Under the pieces are notes generated by a model. It did no database searches and was not told the origin of the DNA. It was given only the letters and a program-made list of their open reading frames with translations. DNA of 64,000 nucleotides from an uncultured Lachnoanaerobaculum sp. (GTDB lineage Bacteria; Bacillota; Clostridia; Lachnospirales; Lachnospiraceae), in the NCBI GenBank assembly GCA_937925515.1, contig CALALP010000043.1:1-64000 (forward strand), read 5' to 3'. Positions 18,343 through 25,458 of the stretch are shown here, one piece after another. How positions within the stretch are numbered: position 1 is the stretch's first letter; each line of letters opens with the position of its first letter. The translations under genes and the position numbers were made by a program.

Positions 18343-18840
18343 ATGATTTTTGGAAATGTAAATAATGAATTTTTTGCAACTCAATGTAAGTTACTCCCTA
18401 AGCCTCTTGCAGCTGCCTTAAGTTTCTTAAAAAGTACTGATTTGGTAAATGCTAAAACAGGCAAGTTTGAATTAAAACTAGGAGATAGTGATTGCATACT
18501 TCAAGTACTTGACCTTAATACTTCTCCTAGAGAAGGTTTACGCCCTGAAATACATAGAAAATATATAGATGTTCAGTTTCTTGCAGCAGGTACTGAAAAA
18601 GCCGCTTTTTTTAATGATGATAATACATTAGAAGTTGATGAGGATTTATTAAATACTGAAAGAGATATACTTTTTTATAAGAACTCTGATACTAAGGAAA
18701 GTACTATTTATTTTACTGTCGGCACTTTTGCTTGTTATTTTCCGTGGGACGTGCATGTCCCTGCTATTTGTGTAAATGGAATCTCAAGCCCTATAAGAAA
18801 AATAGTAATTAAAGTTCCACTTAAGGATTGCTTAGAGTAA
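18343..18840 (+). CDS. YhcH/YjgK/YiaL family protein, copy 2
   Basis: Cupin-like protein of 165 aa with the family pattern RPEIHRKYIDVQFLAAGTEK, FYKNSDTKE, CYFPWDVHVPAI and KIVIKVPL at the C-terminus. Clearly a diverged paralog of the protein at 10678-11130. It is translated behind AAAGGAATTAAT, 13 bases after GntR copy 2. The family is often linked to sugar-acid catabolism; its role here is not defined. Confidence 0.85.
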   Translation: MIFGNVNNEFFATQCKLLPKPLAAALSFLKSTDLVNAKTGKFELKLGDSDCILQVLDLNTSPREGLRPEIHRKYIDVQFLAAGTEKAAFFNDDNTLEVDEDLLNTERDILFYKNSDTKESTIYFTVGTFACYFPWDVHVPAICVNGISSPIRKIVIKVPLKDCLE

Positions 18841-18894
18841 GGCTTAAATTATTTTTTTGGTTGCAGAACTAATTTTGCGAATATTTCTATCTTA

Positions 18895-18973
18895 TTTGTT
18901 CTCTATTGGAAAATAAAAAATATATTTATTCATTGTTATAATGATTTGTCCCCCATAGGGGGGGAACAAATCA
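18895..18973 (-). repeat. GC-rich palindrome with tail, copy 5 (inverted)
   Basis: Arms TGATTTGTCCCCC / GGGGGAACAAATCA (18942-18973) with unequal G/C runs. The AT-rich tail lies on the left in reverse orientation (TTCTCTATTGGAAAATAAAA), so relative to copies 3 and 4 this element is inverted. It sits between the convergent YhcH copy 2 and permease copy 2 genes. Confidence 0.75.
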
Positions 18974-19032
18974 CATAAGGGAGAGATTTCCCCCTAAATA
19001 ACTATCTTAAAACTCCCAAAGATTAAACCATA

Positions 19033-20430
19033 TTATTTAATTGTTGATAACAACCAACCTGCTCCAAGACTTCCAAGTAAAACAAAACATGCTACATATT
19101 GTAAAATACCTGCAAAGTAAGCATTAGGAATTGAAAGCTTTAAGAAATCTTTTGATTCAACCTTGGTATATGAAAGTCCCCAAGCAACCCAAGATTGCGT
19201 AATACATGAACCTATATTAACTGTTATTGTTGGGATTGCAAAAAGTGCATATAAAAATGGAAGTGAAAAATCGCTTATATGTATTACAACTCCAAGTGTT
19301 GCAGCTCCACAACCGACTAATGTCATAGGCCCTCTAAAAAGTCCCATAAATAAAAGAACTGCAAAAACAATACAAAGTACTAAATTATTTTTTGGAAATA
19401 CTCCACCTAAAATAATCTTAAAGTAAGGTGCTGCATAAGATGCGACTTGATTAAACATTGGTAAAGTCAAAAGAAAACCTATAAGTGGAGCAGTATCTAC
19501 AACACCGTCATAGTAAAGTTTATTTACTAACTGACAATTCTCCTTAAAACTTCCTTTCATTTTCCCACAAAGAAATAGAGCAAGAAAACCTGCAATTACA
19601 AATCCACCAATAACTGAAAAATCTAACCAAATCTTTAAAACTACAGGTACTATTGGTAAAAAAAGTGTATAAAAAGGAGCATTCTTAGTATCAGTTCCTC
19701 TGTTTACTCTTGCCGCCCATGCATGTGAAGTTTTGGCTCTTGTAAGATAAATTCCTGAAAGTATTGTTGTGGTAATTAACATTATAATAAGTGCAACATA
19801 TCCAAAGTGTGCCGCATACCAACCAAGTGTAAACTCAGGCATCTGTTCAGGTGTTACAAAAAAAGCTCTAAGCTGAGTGAAAAGTACAGGATTAAGATAA
19901 ACTCCTGATGCAACAGAACCCATAAATGAAAACATTGCAATAGCCTTTGGCACACCCAAAGACATAAGAATAGGTAACACAATAACGCCGATTGCTATAA
20001 CAGAGCCTGCTCCCATCATAGTTGTAAATATAATAGCAGTTACAATATTTAGTAATGCAATAGTTATCATAGGTCTATCGCCACCAAGTTCAACAGTTTT
20101 ACGAATAAGTGTGGAGGCAATACCTGTTTCCATAAGTACACGTCCAAACCATGCCCCCCAACAAACATTTACAAGTGTAGTTCCCCACCCCTCAGGTGCA
20201 GTTTGATAAATCTTATTTAAAGCCAACATAACATCTTTTACCTTAGCAAACTTAAGAATTTCATTTGCCTCTAAAAAGTTTGCACTCGCTACAAATGTCC
20301 CTCCAAATGAAAGTACAGTCCAAACTATTGAAATGATTAAAAAACCAATCATTAAGTTATGACCTGAAATACAATACCATGCTAATGCAAAAAAAGTTAA
20401 AAGTAAAATTACTCCAACAACATACTCCAT
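19033..20430 (-). CDS. Ion-transporter-superfamily permease, copy 2
   Basis: Paralog of the permease at 15123-16520, same length (465 aa). DNA from about 19514 to 19856 matches the first copy base for base while both flanks carry many substitutions, including silent ones. Differences cluster at the putative substrate loops (MGAGSVIAIG versus TGAGPVIAIG; NPVLFTQL versus NPVNFAQY), so the copies may prefer different substrates. It has its own upstream operator region (20468-20568). Start ATG 20430 follows AGGAGG. Confidence 0.8.
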   Translation of the reverse strand: MEYVVGVILLLTFFALAWYCISGHNLMIGFLIISIVWTVLSFGGTFVASANFLEANEILKFAKVKDVMLALNKIYQTAPEGWGTTLVNVCWGAWFGRVLMETGIASTLIRKTVELGGDRPMITIALLNIVTAIIFTTMMGAGSVIAIGVIVLPILMSLGVPKAIAMFSFMGSVASGVYLNPVLFTQLRAFFVTPEQMPEFTLGWYAAHFGYVALIIMLITTTILSGIYLTRAKTSHAWAARVNRGTDTKNAPFYTLFLPIVPVVLKIWLDFSVIGGFVIAGFLALFLCGKMKGSFKENCQLVNKLYYDGVVDTAPLIGFLLTLPMFNQVASYAAPYFKIILGGVFPKNNLVLCIVFAVLLFMGLFRGPMTLVGCGAATLGVVIHISDFSLPFLYALFAIPTITVNIGSCITQSWVAWGLSYTKVESKDFLKLSIPNAYFAGILQYVACFVLLGSLGAGWLLSTIK

Positions 20431-20467
20431 ATTTACCTCCTAAAATATTATTTAATACCTTTTAATC

Positions 20468-20498
20468 ACTTGTAAACAAATAAAAATTGTTTACAAGT
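20468..20498. promoter_or_regulatory. Perfect inverted repeat, candidate GntR operator
   Basis: ACTTGTAAACAA (20468-20479) and TTGTTTACAAGT (20487-20498) form a perfect 12-base dyad with a 7-base spacer, 38 bases upstream of the permease copy 2 start. Only the right half is kept upstream of GntR copy 1. Confidence 0.55.
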
Positions 20499-20568
20499 TT
20501 GATTAGTTACTAGACAAATAGTAACATATATTGTTTTTATAATCAATACTTTTGTAGCTATTTTAGTA
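20482..20568. promoter_or_regulatory. Candidate operator region, copy B
   Basis: Homologous to 17365-17450. It contains TTGTTTACAAGTTT and a perfect GTTACTA/TAGTAAC dyad with a 6-base spacer at 20506-20525. Copy A has compensating changes in both arms of the same dyad, which supports a protein-binding role. Confidence 0.55.
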
Positions 20569-20654
20569 TAATATAACTATTAAGTAATAAATATTTGTGT
20601 AAAATCACAAATTTAGACTTATATAATATTTTGGAGTATTGGTACATGAAAAGT

Positions 20655-20688
20655 GGGGTTTGTCCTCGCCGACGGCGAGGACAAACCC
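20655..20688. repeat. GC-rich intergenic palindrome, copy 6
   Basis: GGGGTTTGTCCTCGCCG paired with CGGCGAGGACAAACCCC around a single A. It lies 10 bases beyond the stop of the minus-strand reductase gene, in the position of a terminator, but no long U-run follows on that strand. Confidence 0.85.
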
Positions 20689-20697
20689 CCATAATCT

Positions 20698-22323
20698 CTA
20701 ACCTATAACATCTAAAATCTGCTTAATATCTTTTCTTCCAAACATAGGTTTATTATCATCTACAACCATACATGGTACACTCATAACTTGGTATTTATCC
20801 TTAAGCTCCGGAAAATGATTAAGGTCATAAACATCAACATTTACTTTATCATTTAATGATGCCACTCTTTGAGCTGCTACTACCAAATCAGGGCAAACTG
20901 TACAAGTAAGCGAAACTATAAGCTTGATTTTAACCTCTCTATCTATTGCCTTTATTCTTTCTTTAATTTCCTCATCAATAGGTTGCCCCGGACCTGAAAC
21001 ATTATAAAGACCTAATATAAATGAAGTAAACTCATGACCTCCCGGAACGCCATGAAAAGCTAAACCTGAATAACTTCCATTTTCTCTATACACCATAACA
21101 CAAGGAGTTTCCTTAGTTTCATTTGAAATTTCAACACTTAATTTATCTGTTTGTTTAGCAAGTTCAGTCATATAATTTTTAAGTTCAGTAGATACTTCTT
21201 TTTCATCAAGACTTAATCTAAGTATTAACTTATTTTCCATTCTGGCAAATACTGTATTTAATTGTGCAAGCATTTCATCAGTGAATAATGCTCCCTCATC
21301 AGAACTTGACTTTTCAACTATTTTCTTAGGAGTTGAATGTAGTGCTGTACTTCCCTCTCTTACCGGTTTATCAGGTACAATGCCTGTCTTTTTCTGCATT
21401 TTTGATACATATTTTTCAAGCTCTGTAGCTGCAAGTGCACCGTCCCCTGTCGCTGTTACAACCTGTCTAAGTGGCTTTATACATACATCTCCTGCTGCAA
21501 AAAGTCCGTCAACATTTGTCATCTGTGTAGAATCAGTAATTACATAGCCAAATTTATCTAAATCTGCCACTCCTTTTATAAGTTCAGTAGCAGGCTTATA
21601 TCCTGCAAATACAAACACTCCAAAAGTATCATCATTTGTTTTATATTCAAACTCTTCTCCTGTTACATTATCTTTCCACACAATATGCCTTAGTACACTA
21701 TCTCCCTCAACCTTTACTACTTCTTTATTATAGTAAATGTCTATATTAGGATTATTTTTTGCATTTTCAGCAGTTGCCTTTGCACATGTAAAGTCATCTT
21801 CTCTTATTAACATAGTAACATGTTTTGCATATTTAGTTAAGAATACACTTTCTTCAGCTGCTGCAAAACCTCCACCTAGTACAAATACCTCCTTACCTCT
21901 AAAGAATTCTCCGTCGCAAGTAGCACAATATGCCACGCCATGTCCTTTAAACTCTGCCTCGCCCTCAAAGCCAATCATTCTAGGGCTTGCACCTGTTGCA
22001 AGTAACACTCCAAATGCCTTTAAAGTTCCTTTGTCAGTTTCAACTTCCTTTATATCACTATCAAGTTTAAGTTTTTTTACTTCTGAGAGCATAAACTCAG
22101 CACCAAAATTTTGTGCTTGCTTTCTCATTCCCTTTGTGAGTTCCTCTCCACTTGTCATTTCAATCCCCGGATAGTTTACTACCTCAGAAGTTATTGTTAT
22201 TTGTCCACCAAACTTTTCTTTTTCAACTACAATTACTCTATAACATGCTCTTGCTAAATATATCGCAGCAGTAAGTCCGGCAGGACCTCCACCTACTATG
22301 ACTACATCATATAAGTTATTCAT
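20698..22323 (-). CDS. AhpF-like disulfide reductase with permuted domains
   Basis: The N-terminal half (residues 1-310) is a thioredoxin reductase: FAD motif VIVGGGPAGLTAA and redox pair CATC (Cys133/Cys136). The C-terminal half (about residues 345-541) is a double thioredoxin-fold domain with a CTVC pair (Cys474/Cys477), as in the N-terminal domain of AhpF. So the AhpF domains are in reverse order. It probably transfers electrons from NAD(P)H to the AhpC encoded just upstream (22555-23118) to reduce peroxides. Start ATG 22323. Confidence 0.9.
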   Translation of the reverse strand: MNNLYDVVIVGGGPAGLTAAIYLARACYRVIVVEKEKFGGQITITSEVVNYPGIEMTSGEELTKGMRKQAQNFGAEFMLSEVKKLKLDSDIKEVETDKGTLKAFGVLLATGASPRMIGFEGEAEFKGHGVAYCATCDGEFFRGKEVFVLGGGFAAAEESVFLTKYAKHVTMLIREDDFTCAKATAENAKNNPNIDIYYNKEVVKVEGDSVLRHIVWKDNVTGEEFEYKTNDDTFGVFVFAGYKPATELIKGVADLDKFGYVITDSTQMTNVDGLFAAGDVCIKPLRQVVTATGDGALAATELEKYVSKMQKKTGIVPDKPVREGSTALHSTPKKIVEKSSSDEGALFTDEMLAQLNTVFARMENKLILRLSLDEKEVSTELKNYMTELAKQTDKLSVEISNETKETPCVMVYRENGSYSGLAFHGVPGGHEFTSFILGLYNVSGPGQPIDEEIKERIKAIDREVKIKLIVSLTCTVCPDLVVAAQRVASLNDKVNVDVYDLNHFPELKDKYQVMSVPCMVVDDNKPMFGRKDIKQILDVIG

Positions 22324-22380
22324 CTATGTTCTCCTATCCAAAATTTATTATAAACAGTTCCATATTTCTAACTAATGTCT

Positions 22381-22413
22381 AGGGGTTTCCTCGCCACCGG
22401 CGAGGAAACCCCT
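22381..22413. repeat. GC-rich intergenic palindrome, copy 7
   Basis: AGGGGTTTCCTCGCC pairs perfectly with GGCGAGGAAACCCCT around ACC. It lies between ahpC and the reductase gene, both on the minus strand. Confidence 0.85.
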
Positions 22414-22464
22414 ATTATACAAAATATAGGTATATCTAAGAATCAAAACAACTACCTAAATTAA

Positions 22465-22543
22465 TAGGGCTGTACTAGAAATTATATGGTGAAAAAGGAA
22501 AGAGAAGTAAAAATCCAATAATAAATTTCTAAAAACAGCCCTA
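22465..22543. repeat. Long-loop inverted repeat of the GGGCTGTT class
   Basis: TAGGGCTGT...AGAAATT and AATTTCT...ACAGCCCTA pair across about 40 bases, 12 bases downstream of the ahpC stop. Related GGGCTGTTGC elements occur at 34206-34245 and 48257-48285, so this is a second intergenic hairpin class. Confidence 0.6.
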
Positions 22544-22554
22544 GAACTACAATA

Positions 22555-23118
22555 TTAAAGTTGTCCTACAAGGTCAAGACTAGGCTTAAGTGTCTTAGCT
22601 CCCGGTTGCCACTTAGCAGGGCAAACCTCATCGCCATGCTCATAAACAAACTGACAAGCTTGAAGTTTTCTAAGAAGTTCCTCTGCATTACGTCCTACAT
22701 TTCCTGCATTTACCTCATAAGCTACAATCTTTCCCTCAGGATTTACAATAAATGTACCTCTTTCTGCAAGCCCACTCTCCTCTATAAGAACCTCAAAGTC
22801 CTTTGAAAGTACATGTGTAGGGTCTGCAAGCATAGGATACTCTAACTTTGAAATTCTTTCTGAATGGTCATGCCATGCCTTATGTACAAAATGAGTATCA
22901 GTAGATACTGAATAAATCTCGCAATTTGCTGATTTAAACTTATCATATACATTTTGAAGATCCTCAAGCTCAGTAGGGCATACAAATGTAAAATCAGCAG
23001 GATAAAAGAAGAATACACTCCATTTTCCTAATACATCTGCCTTTTTAACAGGCTTAAAATCATTGTTTACAAATGCTGTAACACTAAAATCTCCAATTTC
23101 TTTATTAATTAATGACAT
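22555..23118 (-). CDS. ahpC: Alkyl hydroperoxide reductase AhpC (2-Cys peroxiredoxin)
   Basis: Reduces hydrogen peroxide and organic hydroperoxides. Peroxidatic Cys47 is in FTFVCPTELEDL and resolving Cys166 in GDEVCPAKW, the typical 2-Cys AhpC layout. Length 187 aa is normal. It lies directly upstream of its probable reductase in the same direction, separated by two hairpins that may reduce reductase expression relative to AhpC. ATG 23118 follows AGGGAGATTGAT. No clear PerR box was seen. Confidence 0.96.
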   Translation of the reverse strand: MSLINKEIGDFSVTAFVNNDFKPVKKADVLGKWSVFFFYPADFTFVCPTELEDLQNVYDKFKSANCEIYSVSTDTHFVHKAWHDHSERISKLEYPMLADPTHVLSKDFEVLIEESGLAERGTFIVNPEGKIVAYEVNAGNVGRNAEELLRKLQACQFVYEHGDEVCPAKWQPGAKTLKPSLDLVGQL

Positions 23119-23461
23119 ATCAATCTCCCTTCATTTATTATAAAATTAATTTATTTCTAATATTGCAAAGAACAAAATATTATTTACGGAATGTGTTTTA
23201 ATCACAAGAAAGATAATAGCATACAATCTTTTAAAATACAAGTAGTAATTATTATTATTTTTGATATTAAGATTTTTAGAGTAGATAGATAATTTGTTGT
23301 CAAAAAACAGATGCAAATTTTCAAACCTTTTTGACTTATATAAATACAAAATAGGCTTTAAGCTTGAATTTAACTACTTAACAGGGGTGCTCCTTGCCGT
23401 CGGCAAAGAACGCCCCTGTTAAATTGAGATTATATAGAATTAATAAAAAGACTTATTCTAA
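23119..23461. other. ahpC upstream region
   Basis: AT-rich region of 343 bases. TATAAT (minus strand) near 23135-23145 could be the ahpC -10 box. Palindrome copy 8 lies at 23378-23422. A 67-codon minus-strand ORF at 23146-23349 has no ribosome binding site and low-complexity composition, so I do not call it. Confidence 0.5.
23378..23422. repeat. GC-rich intergenic palindrome, copy 8
   Basis: TTAACAGGGG and CCCCTGTTAA flank an imperfect inner stem around TTGCCGTCGGCAA. Three inner positions differ by transitions between the arms. It lies about 40 bases downstream of the broken surface-protein gene. Confidence 0.75.
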
Positions 23462-24658
23462 TTACTGAATCCAAGCACCATTTTCATTTACCCTATAATT
23501 ATCAGGTGTTTGTTCAGATTGATACATACTTCCATAAGGTCTATTTTGAATATTCGCAGTAGGATTTAAGTAATAATAAACTCCATTCACTAAAGTCCAA
23601 CCTACTTGCATTGCACCACTGTTTTGATCAAGATAATACCATTTTCCTGATACCAACCTTTTGCCATTGCACCATACGAACCATTATGAGTTTCTAATAA
23701 GTAATACCATATACCACTAACATTTATCCAACCTGATTTCATAATATTATTATCATCAAAATAATACCAATCCTCTCTTGTTTGACCATTAGCAGTATAA
23801 CTTAAATATGCCCAGCTCTTAACTCGTTCGCCATTAGCCAGCTTAAATACCCACTGACTTTTATCAGCATTTACCTTGGACTCTTCTATATGAATCTGAC
23901 CAAGTAGAACTATCTTGAGCCACAACTTCAGGTGCAGGATTTGTCTTATATCCGGTAAGAACCGGAACAGGAATATTTATAGCTGTTGAAGTTGTATTCA
24001 TCTTTACTGAAATATAGGTCTGAGTATTTGGTGCAGTACCTACTACATCTTTATAAAGTACATTTGCAGTAGTTGGCACTGTACTTGAAATTGCAGAGCC
24101 AAGTTTATCAATTACCTTTTGTGTAATATCTGTACCGTCTGAATCTTGATACTTAACAGATACAGTATTTGAAAATGCAGGGTTAGGTACATAATTATAT
24201 GTAACATTGACATTTTGATTTGGCATTTGTCCTATTAGCTTATTATTGCTATCAAAGCCAAGTTTAGTATAAGTTCCTGTAATATCTCTATTTGGCACTA
24301 GCTTTTTAATTACATTATTATGTTCATCAACAAAGTTACCTGAAGAATTAGGTACACCTTTTGCAAATGTTATACTAACCGGTTTTGTAGTTGAAATCAC
24401 ATATCTTGGAACTGCCGGTGCAGTTGCCGTAATTAAATCAGCATTTGGTGTTATCTGAGTTGCAAGTGTAGAAGTATTTTCATACACTGAAAGATAACCG
24501 TCTGCTGTAATTCTTCTTGTACTTAAAACAGGTGTATGTGTTGGAGTAGGAAGATAAGCTCCTGTAACAGCAGTTTCATTTGCATAAATATTATCTCTTA
24601 CTCTAATATTAAAATCTGTATTCTCATCAACATCATATTTCCATAGTTTCCCTCTAAC
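23462..24658 (-). pseudogene. Broken cell-surface repeat protein gene
   Basis: Three reading frames together encode one protein remnant. From 24658 down to about 23875 the frame encodes Thr/Pro-rich repeats resembling MucBP-type surface modules (VKYQDSDGTDITQKVID). A frameshift near 23875-23895 leads into cell-wall-binding-like repeats (W-Y-Y-hydrophobic pattern, e.g. GWINVSGIWYYL). A second frameshift near 23650 leads into SGKWYYLDQNSGAMQVGW and the terminal stop. The 5' end is missing: the frame hits TAG at 24659-24661 with no start or signal peptide. An AAAGGAG site just upstream (about 24675) may be what remains of the original start region. Confidence 0.8.
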
Positions 24659-24985
24659 CTAAACTTATGTTAATCTCCTTTATTTTTTTCACTCTACTAT
24701 TAAACCTATTAAATAATAAGTTAAGTTTTACCTATGTTTACTTTTATTGCCGTCGTTTCATTTTAAGCTACCCCCATACTCTAAATTTTTACTTTGCTAC
24801 AAATTTAAATAATATTTACTAGCTACATTTTTAACTAAATTACAGAATATTTACAGATATATTAATGATACTCTACTACTATTCTAATATTTTTTAAGTT
24901 TATTTTAAATTTTTCTATTTATGTAACTATTTAATTATTATGCTATCTATTTTCTTTTGATTATAGGTGTATTTTTTTCTGCAAT

Positions 24986-25017
24986 AAAAAAAGGGCACTA
25001 CCTAATGGTACTCCCCT
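24986..25017 (-). terminator. Predicted intrinsic terminator
   Basis: On the minus strand AGGGGAGTACC and GGTAGTGCCCT form an 11-base stem (two mismatches, ATTA loop) followed by seven Ts. It lies about 170 bases downstream of a consensus-like promoter with no large ORF between. Confidence 0.65.
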
Positions 25018-25028
25018 AAATATTATTA

Positions 25029-25082
25029 CTAAATCTCATCAATACCCAATACAACATTAATTATATCTGATATACTTTTCAT
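25029..25082 (-). CDS. Candidate small peptide (17 aa)
   Basis: ATG at 25082 opens a 17-codon frame, MKSISDIINVVLGIDEI, ending at TAG 25029; a GTG five codons upstream would give 22 residues. The peptide would be a short amphipathic helix. The preceding GTAGGAAAAAAT is a weak ribosome binding site. It lies inside the unit bounded by the promoter at 25196-25224 and the terminator at 24986-25017. It may equally be a non-coding RNA; homologs would be needed to decide. Confidence 0.3.
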   Translation of the reverse strand: MKSISDIINVVLGIDEI

Positions 25083-25195
25083 ATTTTTTCCTACCACTCA
25101 TTCTAAATATTTACCTTAAGAGTTTGCGTTCCTCTTTAGACTGAAATACATAATATTGTTTACATATTACTTACTTCATTGTTAAGATAGATTAA

Positions 25196-25224
25196 TCTAT
25201 AAATCAGTGTTTTATTTATGTCAA
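25196..25224 (-). promoter_or_regulatory. Predicted promoter of a small transcription unit
   Basis: On the minus strand a perfect TTGACA (25219-25224) and TATAGA (25196-25201) are separated by 17 bases. The predicted transcript of about 200 nt ends at the terminator at 24986-25017. Confidence 0.55.
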
Positions 25225-25282
25225 ATTGTATAAAATCAATCTTATTTTTGTGCAAATACTATATTTTATTTAGTTTAAAATA

Positions 25283-25330
25283 AAAAAACTGATAATAAAT
25301 ACTCTCTCAAAGTTCTATTATCAGTTTTTT
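25283..25330. terminator. Bidirectional intrinsic terminator after transketolase
   Basis: A perfect 15-base stem, AAAAAACTGATAATA (25283-25297) with TATTATCAGTTTTTT (25316-25330), has A/T runs at both ends, so it can terminate in either direction. It lies about 130 bases past the transketolase stop. Confidence 0.85.
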
Positions 25331-25458
25331 ATATTTTTTGATTGTGGATATTACAAACAATCTTGCAATACACACATAATTAACTCATCTTCTTTTTCCT
25401 AAAATATAGTCCCTCTGTTGTAGTGATATTTTGAATGTTTTCTAAAATATTCTTACTC

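Larger units (their letters stand above)
24662..25458. other. About 800 bases without a recognised gene
   Basis: Very AT-rich. The left part (24662-24980) shows nothing clear. The middle holds a candidate minus-strand transcription unit (promoter 25196-25224, small ORF 25029-25082, terminator 24986-25017). A strong bidirectional hairpin follows at 25283-25330. The last 130 bases before the transketolase stop show nothing. Confidence 0.6.

Noticed and set aside
23146..23349. 67-codon ORF upstream of ahpC
   Set aside because: No ribosome binding site, Asn/Lys/Tyr/Leu-rich low complexity, and it overlaps the ahpC promoter region.
25113..25140. Possible c-di-GMP riboswitch because of the ACGCAAA sequence on the minus strand
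   Set aside because: Only the short ACGCAAA is present; the rest of the GEMM fold is missing.
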